A DNA stretch of 64,000 nucleotides from Staphylococcus gallinarum (GCF_000875895.1 NZ_JXCF01000001.1:124001-188000), one strand, 5' to 3'. Shown: positions 1 to 8,679, numbered from the stretch's first letter. Program-made: numbers and translations. The notes: generated by a model not told the origin, from the sequence alone.

Positions 1-13
1 TGTTAGCCATCAT
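1..13 (-). CDS. 5' end of a gene running off the window start
   Basis: Only four or five codons are visible: a GGGGCGG ribosome binding site (reverse strand, about 17-23) is followed by ATG ATG GCT AAC. The gene is on the same strand as the BCCT transporter and begins about 94 bases after that gene's stop codon, so the two may be co-transcribed. In some staphylococci a choline transporter precedes choline-oxidation genes, but too little sequence is present to name this one. Confidence 0.45.
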
Positions 14-106
14 GTACCGCCCCTTTTATACTTTAATTTTTAAATAACATTTTATTATTTGAATATTCAGTCTTTTGATGTCGTACTTCGTCTCTCCTAG
101 CCCCAA

Positions 107-1666
107 TCATTCAGTTTCAACTTCTTGTGTAATATCCAGCTTCTGCTCAGAATGGTGTGTTTCAATCGTGGTACTGCGTTGAGCAGAATGATCTGTCCTA
201 AGTACTTTAAAAAATGAAATAATCATAAGTATTATAATGAGTGAAAATGGCAATGCTGTAATAATCATGAGATTTTGTATCGATTGCATCCCACCAGTAT
301 AGAACATAATAATTGCAAAAAATGCCAATATGACACCCCAACTCACCTTTATGAATCCCGTTGGATTAAGCGAACCTCTTGATGTCAACATACCTAATAC
401 ATATGTGGCTGAATCTGCTGAAGTAATAAAAAAGATTGCTACCACAATAATCGTTAAAATACTTAACGTAAATCCAAATGGAAAGTGTTCTAACACTGCA
501 AATGTTGCTGTTTCAGTATTAAATGATGATATTTTAGCAATATGATTGGATTGTAAGTATAGTGAGGCACCTCCAAATACTGCAAAAAATACAAAGCATA
601 TCAATGCAGGCACAAACAACACACCTAATATAAATTCTTTAATCGTACGCCCTCTTGAAATACGTGCGATAAATATACCAACAAATGGCGACCAGGCAAT
701 CCACCACGCCCAATAAAACAACGTCCAATTTTTCATCCAAGAAAATCGTTTATCCTGTGAATCTAGTGGTAAAGTTAAACTCATTTTCAAGAAATCCGCC
801 ATATAATTTCCCAATGTATTGGTAAACATATTAAGTATGTATAAGGTAGGTCCAACGATAAATACAGCAATCAAGATAACAACAGCAAGAATCATATTGA
901 TATTGCTCAAATGTTTTATACCTTTACTAATGCCAGACCAAGCCGAAATAGTGAAAATCACTGTAGCCATAATGATAATAAAGGTCTGGACAAAGAGGTT
1001 AGACGGTACATCAAAGAGAAAATTTAGCCCATCATTGATTTGTGCAGTACCAAAACCTAATGTTGCTGCCACACCTGTAACTGTTGCAATGACTGCCAAT
1101 ATATCACTCACGTTACCGACATAACGTTGTATACGCCCCTCACCTAACAACGGTCTTAACATCGCACTAACTAATCCAGGGTAACCTTTATAGAAACTAA
1201 AGTACGCAAATACGAGCGCCACGATGCAATAAACTGCCCAGGCATGTATACCCCAATGAAAAAATGAGTATTGTAATGCAGATGCTATAGCCCCTTTTGA
1301 ACCTTCTTTATGTTCTGGAGAAAGAATAAACGCATCACTGATTGGTTCAGAAGTCGTCCAAAATACTAAACCCATGCCCATACCTGCACAAAATAACATT
1401 GAAAACCAAGATACTAACGAAAATTCTGGTTGTTCATCTGCCTTGCCCAATTTAATATCCCTATATTTTGAAAATAATAAATATAAACACAACGCTAGAA
1501 AAATAACGATCAAAATAAGATAATACCAACTAAATTGAACCGCAATATATTGAGTCAAAGCAGTGGTAAACGTTTCAAATTGTTTCGTAAAAATTGCTCC
1601 ATATAAAATAAATGCCGCACATATCGTAATAGAGCTAAGAAAAACAATGTTATATTTTACTTTCAT
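107..1666 (-). CDS. BCCT family betaine/carnitine/choline transporter
   Basis: Sodium- or proton-coupled uptake of a quaternary ammonium osmolyte (glycine betaine, choline or carnitine) across the cytoplasmic membrane. The 519-residue protein has the usual BCCT length and about 12 hydrophobic segments. The glycine-rich GMGMGL stretch lies at residues 95-100, followed by VFW and SEP. The Trp-rich family signature WTLFYWAWWIAWSP precedes FVGIFIARISRG in the middle of the protein. The C-terminal tail is hydrophilic and acidic. A GGAGG site four bases before the ATG supports the start. Substrate choice among BCCT members (OpuD-, BetT- or CudT-like) cannot be read from motifs alone. A gene starting at base 13 on the same strand might be a pathway partner. 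Confidence 0.9.
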   Translation of the reverse strand: MKVKYNIVFLSSITICAAFILYGAIFTKQFETFTTALTQYIAVQFSWYYLILIVIFLALCLYLLFSKYRDIKLGKADEQPEFSLVSWFSMLFCAGMGMGLVFWTTSEPISDAFILSPEHKEGSKGAIASALQYSFFHWGIHAWAVYCIVALVFAYFSFYKGYPGLVSAMLRPLLGEGRIQRYVGNVSDILAVIATVTGVAATLGFGTAQINDGLNFLFDVPSNLFVQTFIIIMATVIFTISAWSGISKGIKHLSNINMILAVVILIAVFIVGPTLYILNMFTNTLGNYMADFLKMSLTLPLDSQDKRFSWMKNWTLFYWAWWIAWSPFVGIFIARISRGRTIKEFILGVLFVPALICFVFFAVFGGASLYLQSNHIAKISSFNTETATFAVLEHFPFGFTLSILTIIVVAIFFITSADSATYVLGMLTSRGSLNPTGFIKVSWGVILAFFAIIMFYTGGMQSIQNLMIITALPFSLIIILMIISFFKVLRTDHSAQRSTTIETHHSEQKLDITQEVETE

Positions 1667-2053
1667 AATACCTCCTTCGGCCTTTTAAACCTAAATCTAA
1701 ATTATTAAGTTCAGCTATATAACAACATAATAAATCTACCCTTTTATTCCGATTAGTTTACTATGTTTTAATGTACGATACACTACTCCCAATAGGCTGT
1801 CAATCGAATTTATGCTTTTTATATAATTAATAAGATATGATTCCCCATTGATAATTAGCGGCACACACCCACATTTCAAGCTTTCTCAGCACCTATCTCT
1901 ACATAATAATAATCTTTATTAGCTTTTAATTATTATTAATTGATAATAAATTAAAATTATATTATTTAATTAGTTAAAATTTGCAATAAAGTTATTTTTG
2001 AAATATTATAGATGATAATTACTTACGTCTTTGAACACAAAGGAGTCATGTTA

Positions 2054-3451
2054 ATGTCAGATCACCTTCAAAGGGGTTTAAGTAATAGACACATTCAGTT
2101 AATTGCAATTGGTGGTGCAATCGGCACCGGTCTATTCTTAGGATCAGGTCAGACTATATCATTAACTGGATCATCTATTATTTTTACATATTTAATAATC
2201 GGTGTAGTTCTATTCATGTTTATGCGGGGACTGGGAGAATTATTACTGAGCAATTCAAGATATAAATCATTCGTAGATATTGCCAATGATCAGTTAGGTC
2301 CATACGCTGGTTTCCTAATTGGTTGGACTTACTGGATGAGTTGGATTACTTCAAGTATGTCAGATTTAACTGCTATGGGTTCCTATGTCAGTTATTGGTC
2401 TTCTAATATACCAAACTGGCTTACTATTTTATTTATTGTGCTGTTATTAATGGCTTTCAACTCTTTAGGCTCTAATTTATTTGGAGAAATCGAATTTTGG
2501 TTCTCTATGATTAAAATAATTACGATTATTGTATTAATCGTCGTCGGATTAGCTTTTATTATCTTAGGATTTAAAACAAACCATTCAACTGCAAGCTTTA
2601 CGAACTTATATGACAACGGTGTCTTTACACATGGCGCATACGGTTTCTTGATGTCATTCCAAATGGCGGTTTATTCATTCATTGGTATTGAATTAATTGG
2701 GGTTACAGCTGGAGAAACGAAGAATCCTAACGTCTCTATACCACGTGCCGTCAATAGCGTGCCTATTAGAATCTTATTATTTTATATTGGATCTCTGATT
2801 GTTATCATGTCTATTACACCTTGGGACCATATTTCAGCTGATAAAAGTCCATTCGTACAAGTATTTGCACTCATCGGTATACCATTTGCAGCAAGTGCGA
2901 TTAACTTTGTAGTATTAACTGCTGCTGCATCTGCTACAAACAGTGGTATCTTTTCTGATAGTAGAATGTTATTCGGTTTAGCCCAAGATAAACAAGCACC
3001 TGCAATTATGGGTAAGACAAATAAACACGGCGTACCTCATATTGCAATGTTTATTTCAACATCAATATTGCTTGTTGCAGTGATGTTAAACTATATTTTC
3101 CCAAATACAATGCAACTGTTCATTTATATTACAACGATTTCGACAGTGTTGTATTTACTCGTATGGATTCTCATTATTGTTTCTTATATAAAGTACGCTT
3201 ATACGCATAAAGAAGAACATAAACAGAATGTTTTTAAATTAAAAGGCGGCTTTTTATCGGGTTATGCCGTACTTGCATTTTTCTTTTTTGTATTCGTATT
3301 ATTATTCTTTTCTGATGATACTAGACGCGCTGTATACTTCTTGCCTATATGGCTACTCGCAACAGCACTCATGTACCTGAAAATTAAACGTAAAAAAGAA
3401 CAAAGCAACCAAGAAAACTTAAATAAAGAAACAGCTTTAACAGATAAATAG
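2054..3451 (+). CDS. cycA: CycA-like D-serine/D-alanine/glycine amino-acid permease
   Basis: Amino-acid:proton symporter of the APC superfamily, amino acid transporter (AAT) family. The N-terminus LSNRHIQLIAIGGAIGTGLF is the family hallmark. Resemblance to E. coli CycA continues along the protein, including FGEIEFWFSMIKI, the GIELIGVTAGETKNP block and SPFVQVFALIGIPFAAS. This makes D-serine, D-alanine and glycine the likely substrates, by recall of the family rather than by test. About 12 membrane segments are present. The open frame extends upstream, but AGGAG at 2041-2045 is only two bases from the ATG at 2048 and eight bases from the ATG at 2054, so 2054 is the preferred start. A strong terminator follows at 3511-3560. 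Confidence 0.82.
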   Translation: MSDHLQRGLSNRHIQLIAIGGAIGTGLFLGSGQTISLTGSSIIFTYLIIGVVLFMFMRGLGELLLSNSRYKSFVDIANDQLGPYAGFLIGWTYWMSWITSSMSDLTAMGSYVSYWSSNIPNWLTILFIVLLLMAFNSLGSNLFGEIEFWFSMIKIITIIVLIVVGLAFIILGFKTNHSTASFTNLYDNGVFTHGAYGFLMSFQMAVYSFIGIELIGVTAGETKNPNVSIPRAVNSVPIRILLFYIGSLIVIMSITPWDHISADKSPFVQVFALIGIPFAASAINFVVLTAAASATNSGIFSDSRMLFGLAQDKQAPAIMGKTNKHGVPHIAMFISTSILLVAVMLNYIFPNTMQLFIYITTISTVLYLLVWILIIVSYIKYAYTHKEEHKQNVFKLKGGFLSGYAVLAFFFFVFVLLFFSDDTRRAVYFLPIWLLATALMYLKIKRKKEQSNQENLNKETALTDK

Positions 3452-3510
3452 TATTTAAAAATAACAGCTACACTCAATATAAACAGAGTCATGTTATAAC
3501 CTTTATACAT

Positions 3511-3560
3511 AAGGCACCTCGTTCATTTACTAAACTAAAAGAACGAGGTGCCTTATTTTT
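3511..3560 (+). terminator. Rho-independent terminator after the cycA-like gene
   Basis: Fourteen-base perfect arms (AAGGCACCTCGTTC and its complement, 3511-3524 and 3541-3554) enclose a 16-base loop and are followed by ATTTTTT. It lies 60 bases beyond the permease stop. Confidence 0.85.
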
Positions 3561-3595
3561 TGGTATTTCAATACAATTATCATTACTTTTGCACA

Positions 3596-3680
3596 GTATT
3601 TTGGCGAGACCCCTGAGAGAACAGGACGAGCGGAAGACTACAGGCTGAAGCTGGCCCCTAGGAAAGCGAGCCCATAATAC
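3596..3680. repeat. Structured intergenic repeat element (copy 1)
   Basis: An 85-base GC-richer block in AT-rich intergenic DNA. Its ends pair (GTATT..GGC at 3596-3605 with GCC..AATAC at 3670-3680), and the core reads GAGACCCCTGAGAGAACAGG. A shortened relative with the same opening (GTATTTTAGCAAGACTCCTG) lies at 37966-38012. It resembles interspersed intergenic elements I recall from staphylococci and bacilli, whose function is not settled. No coding potential was seen. Confidence 0.6.
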
Positions 3681-3700
3681 CAGACGCTTGAACAAAACAA

Positions 3701-3743
3701 AGCACTCAGATCAATTGAATTCAATCATCTGAGTGCTATTTTT
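3701..3743 (-). terminator. Terminator downstream of the glcP-like gene
   Basis: Arms AGCACTCAGAT and ATCTGAGTGCT (3701-3711 and 3727-3737) form an 11-base stem. T-rich flanks on both strands suggest bidirectional function. It lies about 65 bases past the stop of the minus-strand sugar transporter. Confidence 0.75.
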
Positions 3744-3808
3744 CTAGAGTTTAGCCAATAGGCTCTCTAAAACTATAAAAAATAACTATGGAACAAATAC
3801 CTTATTTA

Positions 3809-5161
3809 TCAAATTTCTGAAGGATTAGCTCCTGAAGTCTTTTTACGTAAATCATATTCAATTTCTTCTAAACTACGTCCACGTGTTTCCGGTAAGTATT
3901 TAATTACAAAGATCATTGCTAACACACCAATAATTGCAAAAATCAAGAATACCCATTCTGTACTTAATGCTCCATTTAATACTGGGAAAAGTTGTGCAAC
4001 TAATAATGTACCAAAGTTAAGCACTAAAGCAGCCATACCTGTCGCTGCACCTCGCGCTCGCATTGGGAACATTTCTGGTAACATAACCCAAAGAATAGGT
4101 CCCCAAGTTAATCCAAAGAATACGATAAACAGTGATAAACAAATAATAATGATAATTGCAGACGATTCAATCCCAATCGTCCATATTAAGATGGCCATTA
4201 TTAATAATGAAGCAATCATTCCTATATTACCTGTAACTAATAATTTCTTACGGTCAATTTTATCAGCGATAAATACAGCTATAATCGTCACAATCACATT
4301 GACTGTACCAATACCGACAGTTCCTAGAATAGACGTTGCTTCACCTAATCCTGCCTTACTAAATATTGTAGGTGCATAGAAGATAATCGCATTGATACCG
4401 ACAATTTGTTGAAATAGTGCAAATACACAACCAATAATTAACGTCGGTCTAAGCCATGGCGATTTTAAAATTGCCCATGTTGACTCAGATACTGCTGAAA
4501 TTTCTCTCATCTCTTTAATTTCTGTATTGATTTCTTCTTCATCATTAAACGTAATCTTCATCACATCACGCGCTGCTTGTTCGCTACGATGTTCCAATAA
4601 CCATCTCGGACTCTCTGGCATAAATGCAATTCCTACCAATAAGATGACAGAAGGTACTACAGCTAAACCAAGCATCCATCTCCACCCTTCCATATCTGAA
4701 AAAGCAAAATTAACGAGATAAGCTGCTAATATACCAATCGTAATCATTAACTGGTTTAATGATCCTAATGAACCACGGTATTCCGTTGGCGCCATCTCCG
4801 ATAGATATACAGGTACTGTTGCCATTGAACCACCAACAGCCAAACCAATAATTAATCTACCCAATACTAAGATAGGCATATTAGGCGTAAATGCCATAAT
4901 TAAAGAACCAACAATATAAACGATAGCAATCATTAACACCAGTCGTCGTCTACCAATTTTATCTGATAGCGGTCCACTGCTCCCTGCACCAATAATTGCA
5001 CCTACTAACATAGATGCTACAACGAGCCCCTCAGTAAAGCTATTCAATGGAATATCATCATGTATAAATAATAACGCCCCAGATATGACACCGTTATCAT
5101 AACCGTATAACAAGCCACCTAGCGCTCCCAAAATAAATATTAAACTTTTATTTACTTTCAC
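3809..5161 (-). CDS. glcP: GlcP-like glucose/proton symporter (MFS sugar porter)
   Basis: Major facilitator superfamily sugar porter importing glucose or a related hexose with a proton. The 450-residue sequence closely follows the S. epidermidis glucose transporter GlcP as I recall it. The N-terminus FILGALGGLLYGYDNGVISG is shared, as are DKIGRRRLV, VYLSEMAPTEYRGSLGSLNQ, the PESPRWLLE motif after TM6, the FQQIVGINAIIFYAP motif in TM7 and the PETRGRSLEEIE tail. Twelve membrane segments are expected. The start codon is GTG (5159-5161), with a GAAGGGG site ten bases upstream. A sigma-A promoter with an overlapping cre lies directly upstream. The gene is monocistronic. Substrate identity is inferred from the similarity. 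Confidence 0.87.
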   Translation of the reverse strand: MKVNKSLIFILGALGGLLYGYDNGVISGALLFIHDDIPLNSFTEGLVVASMLVGAIIGAGSSGPLSDKIGRRRLVLMIAIVYIVGSLIMAFTPNMPILVLGRLIIGLAVGGSMATVPVYLSEMAPTEYRGSLGSLNQLMITIGILAAYLVNFAFSDMEGWRWMLGLAVVPSVILLVGIAFMPESPRWLLEHRSEQAARDVMKITFNDEEEINTEIKEMREISAVSESTWAILKSPWLRPTLIIGCVFALFQQIVGINAIIFYAPTIFSKAGLGEATSILGTVGIGTVNVIVTIIAVFIADKIDRKKLLVTGNIGMIASLLIMAILIWTIGIESSAIIIIICLSLFIVFFGLTWGPILWVMLPEMFPMRARGAATGMAALVLNFGTLLVAQLFPVLNGALSTEWVFLIFAIIGVLAMIFVIKYLPETRGRSLEEIEYDLRKKTSGANPSEI

Positions 5162-5188
5162 TTTATTACAACCCCTTCAAATTTATTA

Positions 5189-5225
5189 TTTTATTATAAT
5201 CTTATTTTGAAAGCGTTTCAAATAG
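5189..5225 (-). promoter_or_regulatory. glcP-like promoter with overlapping cre (CcpA) site
   Basis: Read on the minus strand, TTGAAA is followed by 17 bases and then TATAAT, close to a consensus sigma-A promoter. The sequence TGAAAGCGTTTCAA at 5208-5221 matches the cre consensus TGWAARCGYTWNCA at 13 of 14 positions and covers the -35 box. This geometry predicts catabolite repression by CcpA. Confidence 0.65.
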
Positions 5226-5481
5226 AAATTTACTTTTCTTTCATTTTAATTCGATTTTTAACTATATATACATTAGTAACTAATATGATTTAATGTAATT
5301 GTTCCTATTTGCATGAGTTACTATTAAAAAATATCTAACAATTAAATTTAGATTAGCCTTCTGAAGAATTTGAAGAAACATTGACAGCCAAAGACTGCGT
5401 TAAAGATGTATCACGAAAACACACTCAAATAATATGAATCCTTGTAAAAATAAAGAATCTGAGCCATAAATACCCAGCATT

Positions 5482-5516
5482 AAGCCCATCAAAGATTTTT
5501 AATCTTTGATGGGCTT
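5482..5516 (-). terminator. Terminator-like hairpin downstream of the PAP2 gene
   Basis: Perfect 16-base arms (AAGCCCATCAAAGATT at 5482-5497 and its complement at 5501-5516) leave a three-base loop. It lies about 140 bases past the PAP2 stop, beyond a second structured element, and could terminate transcripts from that gene. Confidence 0.65.
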
Positions 5517-5531
5517 ATTATTGATATCAAT

Positions 5532-5630
5532 ACTGCGTATTGTTATTACTCGTTTACCTAGGCGGCTGAGGCGAGACTCGGTATCGACACTCATCCTACC
5601 CTCTCAAGTGTCTCAGAAACAACACGCAGT
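5532..5630. repeat. Nested inverted-repeat element between glcP and the PAP2 gene
   Basis: Three nested pairs of arms are visible. ACTGCGTATTGTT (5532-5544) pairs with AACAACACGCAGT (5618-5630) with one mismatch. CTGAG (5566-5570) pairs with CTCAG (5612-5616). GACACT (about 5586-5591) pairs with AGTGTC near 5607-5612. The block is less AT-rich than its surroundings and non-coding. It may be an RNA structure in the PAP2 3' untranslated region or a dispersed palindromic repeat. Confidence 0.55.
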
Positions 5631-5652
5631 TCTTATATGTTATTACTACGAA

Positions 5653-6270
5653 CTAATAAATGTTATGTGTTTGTGCTGATTTATTTAGAAATGACTGGTT
5701 AAAACGTTCATCGCTCTGACGCGCAATTTGTAAAGCTTGGATCATCGCCCATAATACAAACAAACTGCCAATCGTATCCGTAAAATAATGCGCTTGTAAA
5801 TAAATTCTAGAAATCATGATTGAGATAATAAGAACTATGCCGATGACATATAAAATGCTATTACGTTTCAACAATAGAACCAATGTCACTAACAAGCAAA
5901 CACTTAACACATGCATACTTGGAAAGCTATAGCCATCTATCGAAACGCTCGGTCTCGGACGTTGGATGATATTTTTTAAGAATGTGCCAATTAACAAGAC
6001 ACAGAAGCACCAAAATCCATACCACCAAAATTTAAATTTATTTACAAAAAACAACACAGCTAAAATCAATAATATGAGTATCAAACAATTTAATGGTGAA
6101 AAAACATCCGAAATAATATGTAAGTAACGTTCCACAACATCACTAGTGAATGTGTGATGTAACGAACGATACACAAATCCATCTAAATTATTCGTTAAAT
6201 TGAGATGAATACAAATCATTAATACTAATAAACATAAGCTAGGCGGTAGTATCTTCCAATAATTTTGCAT
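5653..6270 (-). CDS. PAP2 superfamily membrane phosphatase
   Basis: Integral membrane phosphatase of the type-2 phosphatidic acid phosphatase family, which hydrolyses lipid phosphates or undecaprenyl pyrophosphate on the outer membrane face. All three catalytic blocks are present: K99 with RPRP at 104-107 (the KX6RP motif), PSMH at 117-120 (the PSGH motif, nucleophile-activating His120), and SR at 154-155 with H161 and D165 (SRX5HX3D). About six hydrophobic segments fit a 205-residue family member. An AGGAAAGGAATTAG site precedes the ATG. It stands alone between two non-coding stretches. The lipid substrate cannot be assigned from sequence. Confidence 0.85.
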   Translation of the reverse strand: MQNYWKILPPSLCLLVLMICIHLNLTNNLDGFVYRSLHHTFTSDVVERYLHIISDVFSPLNCLILILLILAVLFFVNKFKFWWYGFWCFCVLLIGTFLKNIIQRPRPSVSIDGYSFPSMHVLSVCLLVTLVLLLKRNSILYVIGIVLIISIMISRIYLQAHYFTDTIGSLFVLWAMIQALQIARQSDERFNQSFLNKSAQTHNIY

Positions 6271-6584
6271 GTATTTCTAATTCCTTTCCTACTCTTAAGT
6301 TGTCATTTTAGAGATACGCTACACCTTTGCATAGCAAACGTTAAAATGAAACAGTACACTGCTTATCTTTAGATAACATGAATATGATTCATAAGATAAA
6401 ACAGCTTATATAATATTGCACTTAAATTCTAGTAAAACAGAATATTACTACAACCTCAATCGTACTTTAGGACTACCTAAATAAATAGTGCATATCTATG
6501 CATAGAACGCATATACATACAAAATTTATACACTGTCAAATCGTTGTCTTTTTGTATTATTATTCTGTCTACTGTATATAAAAC
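6271..6584. other. Intergenic region, no gene seen
   Basis: About 310 AT-rich bases between the PAP2 start and the add terminator. They presumably hold the PAP2 promoter. I found no open frame with a ribosome binding site and no strong repeat. Confidence 0.5.
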
Positions 6585-6622
6585 GCCCCCTTCTTTACGC
6601 TACAACAGCGAAACAAGGGGGC
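6585..6622 (-). terminator. Terminator of the adenosine deaminase gene
   Basis: GCCCCCTT and AAGGGGGC arms (6585-6622) with a weaker inner stem around CGCTACAACAGCG lie 28 bases past the add stop. A T-rich tract follows on the minus strand. Confidence 0.75.
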
Positions 6623-6649
6623 ATTTATATCAGATTAACTTACGTACGA

Positions 6650-7630
6650 TTAGCTCATTAATTTACTTTTTATATGTTGACGTTCATTTTCAGGTAAAAA
6701 GGCGAAATTAATTGCGTTTTGATTAATTGTTTCGATTTGATCTAACGTAATCAAATGATGCTCCAACAATAATTGGTATTCTTCATTTAAACTCGTCTGC
6801 GTCACGGTACGATTATCTGTATTGATCAAGAATGGGATTTCCTCTTGTAATAAGTAAGGCAAATTCAAGTCACTTAAGTCTTGTATCGCTTTGGTTTGAA
6901 TATTACTTTTAGGACACATTTCTAAAAGAATATTTTGCGCTTTTACTTCTTGTAATGCTACCTCATCTTGATTTATTGCTACACCATGGCCAATACGTTT
7001 TGCGCCTAATCTAATCGATTCCATCACATTATGCATACAACCACATTCACCTGCATGTAAAGTTAAATTAAAACCTTTATTCACACCGTATTCAATCTGT
7101 GTTTCAATTGTATTTGGTGGAAATGGTACTTCTGGCCCTGCAAAGTCAATCCCACAGACAAATTGACTATTTCGTTGTTGTAAATAATCAAATAGCGCTG
7201 TATTTACTGTTGCGTCTTGCTGGCGCATCGCACAAACCAGCAGATTCACTTTGATACCCGTCGAGGCAACAGCCGTCTCTACACCTGCTTCTACCGCTTC
7301 AAATATCTCTGGCAATCCAAGTCCTTTTTCCATATGTAACATTGGTGCAAAGCGAATCTCTATATATTTTACATTGTCATGATCAGCTTGGTTTACAACA
7401 TCAACTACTGCTCGTTTCAAGCTATCTGTCGTTTGCAATACTTTTAATATTTCATCAAAACATTGCAGATACTCATCTAGACTTTCACAAGCTTCACTAA
7501 CTATCAAATTGTCTTCGATTAGTGGTATTTGCTGTTCAGCAGCTAATTGTTTAATCAAGCCACTACTTACCGACCCATCTAAATGGCAATGCAATTCTAC
7601 TTTAGAAATGTCTTGAACGCACTTTTTCAT
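6650..7630 (-). CDS. add: Adenosine deaminase
   Basis: Zinc-dependent hydrolytic deamination of adenosine or deoxyadenosine to inosine, a purine salvage step in the cytosol. The metal-binding HCHLDGS motif is near the N-terminus. LHAGE carries the catalytic His and Glu, IGHGVAI follows, and a TDNR motif sits where the family has the metal-ligand Asp. Length (about 326 residues) is normal. The open frame reaches 7672, but the AAGGAAGG site ends two bases before an ATG at 7636 and eight before the ATG at 7630, so 7630 is preferred. A perfect 11-base inverted repeat at 7692-7731 lies upstream. The gene is separate from the sulfur genes that precede it. Confidence 0.87.
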   Translation of the reverse strand: MKKCVQDISKVELHCHLDGSVSSGLIKQLAAEQQIPLIEDNLIVSEACESLDEYLQCFDEILKVLQTTDSLKRAVVDVVNQADHDNVKYIEIRFAPMLHMEKGLGLPEIFEAVEAGVETAVASTGIKVNLLVCAMRQQDATVNTALFDYLQQRNSQFVCGIDFAGPEVPFPPNTIETQIEYGVNKGFNLTLHAGECGCMHNVMESIRLGAKRIGHGVAINQDEVALQEVKAQNILLEMCPKSNIQTKAIQDLSDLNLPYLLQEEIPFLINTDNRTVTQTSLNEEYQLLLEHHLITLDQIETINQNAINFAFLPENERQHIKSKLMS

Positions 7631-7691
7631 CGTCATAACCTTCCTTACTTGAAAGTCATCATCTATAATCATTTATCACAAATGGTATAAC

Positions 7692-7731
7692 TTATTCAAA
7701 ATTTATTGATATACTATAACATTTTGAATAA
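7692..7731 (-). promoter_or_regulatory. Inverted repeat between the sulfur cluster and add
   Basis: TTATTCAAAAT (7692-7702) and ATTTTGAATAA (7721-7731) are perfect 11-base arms around 18 bases. It lies about 50 bases past the last gene of the sulfur cluster and 60-100 bases before add. It could end the cluster transcript or be an operator for add. No T-tract makes it a convincing terminator. Confidence 0.45.
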
Positions 7732-7781
7732 ATTATTTCTATACAAATGATAATTCATTATAATTTTGTGCAAATTTAACC

Positions 7782-7976
7782 TCATCCTAAAGCTTGCGTA
7801 GTCGCAATTAGCACACAAAGTGCTACCAATGCGCTTATGCATAATACGACGCTTATCTTTAACTCTTTTAAAAAGTGTTTACGGTGTTGTCCTTTATTCA
7901 CAAGGACTATACCCACTGTCGCACTGACAACCAAAATCACAAGAAAAATAACTGCGACAAGATTTAACATTGCCAT
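7782..7976 (-). CDS. Small two-helix membrane protein at the end of the sulfate cluster
   Basis: Sixty-four residues with two hydrophobic helices separated by a short basic loop (KGQHRKHFLKELK). I do not recognise a family. It follows cysC on the same strand with a gap of about 75 bases and no evident terminator between them, so it may be the last gene of the sulfate operon. The open frame begins at 7997, but no ribosome binding site precedes that codon, whereas GGAG lies 11 bases before the ATG at 7976. A role in sulfur-compound transport or as a transporter accessory is only a guess from position. Confidence 0.6.
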   Translation of the reverse strand: MAMLNLVAVIFLVILVVSATVGIVLVNKGQHRKHFLKELKISVVLCISALVALCVLIATTQALG

Positions 7977-8051
7977 ATCAGTCAACGCTCCATTCACGAT
8001 TCAAATCATTTTTTATGTCATACATTGATTTCTTATTATCATCACATTTAT

Positions 8052-8660
8052 TTATTTATTTTTAATATAAGCATGTGATTTTAAGTAAGAAATGATATAA
8101 CGTACAGATTCCTCAACACTATTTTGTTCCGTATCAATAACAATTTCAGGATCAATCGGTTCTTCATACGGTGCATTGATACCAGTAAAGCCTTGAATTT
8201 CACCATTTCGTGCTTTTTGATAAAGGCCTTTCGGGTCTCTCGCTTCACACTCATCTAAACTACATTTTGTGTAAACTTCAATAAATTCATCATCTTCTAG
8301 CAAGTCACGTACAGCATCTCTATCTTCTCTGTATGGAGAAATAAATGCCGTCACTGTAACTAATCCTGCATCTACCATAAGTTTGCCAACTTCACCAATA
8401 CGGCGAATATTTTCCTTACGATCTTCTGGACTAAAGCCAAGATTATTATTTAAACCATGACGAATATTGTCACCGTCTAAACGATAAGTTTGTACTTGTT
8501 GTTTAAACAGTTCTTGTTCAAGTGCCACAGAAACTGTAGATTTACCAGACCCGGATAAACCTGTAAACCAAATCACTACGCTTTTGTGTTTGTTTCTATG
8601 TTGTCTTTCTACTTTTTTCACTTCTGAATCGTGCCATGTAATATTTTTAGATGTACTCAT
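8052..8660 (-). CDS. cysC: Adenylyl-sulfate (APS) kinase
   Basis: Phosphorylates adenosine 5'-phosphosulfate (APS) to PAPS with ATP, in the cytosol. The P-loop GLSGSGKST is at about residues 34-42. The characteristic blocks [33 protein letters not shown] and [17 protein letters not shown] follow, and the roughly 202-residue length is typical. AAAGGAG lies seven bases before the ATG at 8660 and four before an ATG at 8663, so 8660 is preferred. It follows sat closely. The reductase in this cluster has the Cys set of an APS-using enzyme, so the need for PAPS is not obvious. Confidence 0.93.
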   Translation of the reverse strand: MSTSKNITWHDSEVKKVERQHRNKHKSVVIWFTGLSGSGKSTVSVALEQELFKQQVQTYRLDGDNIRHGLNNNLGFSPEDRKENIRRIGEVGKLMVDAGLVTVTAFISPYREDRDAVRDLLEDDEFIEVYTKCSLDECEARDPKGLYQKARNGEIQGFTGINAPYEEPIDPEIVIDTEQNSVEESVRYIISYLKSHAYIKNK

Positions 8661-8679
8661 CATTAAACTCCTTTGACTG

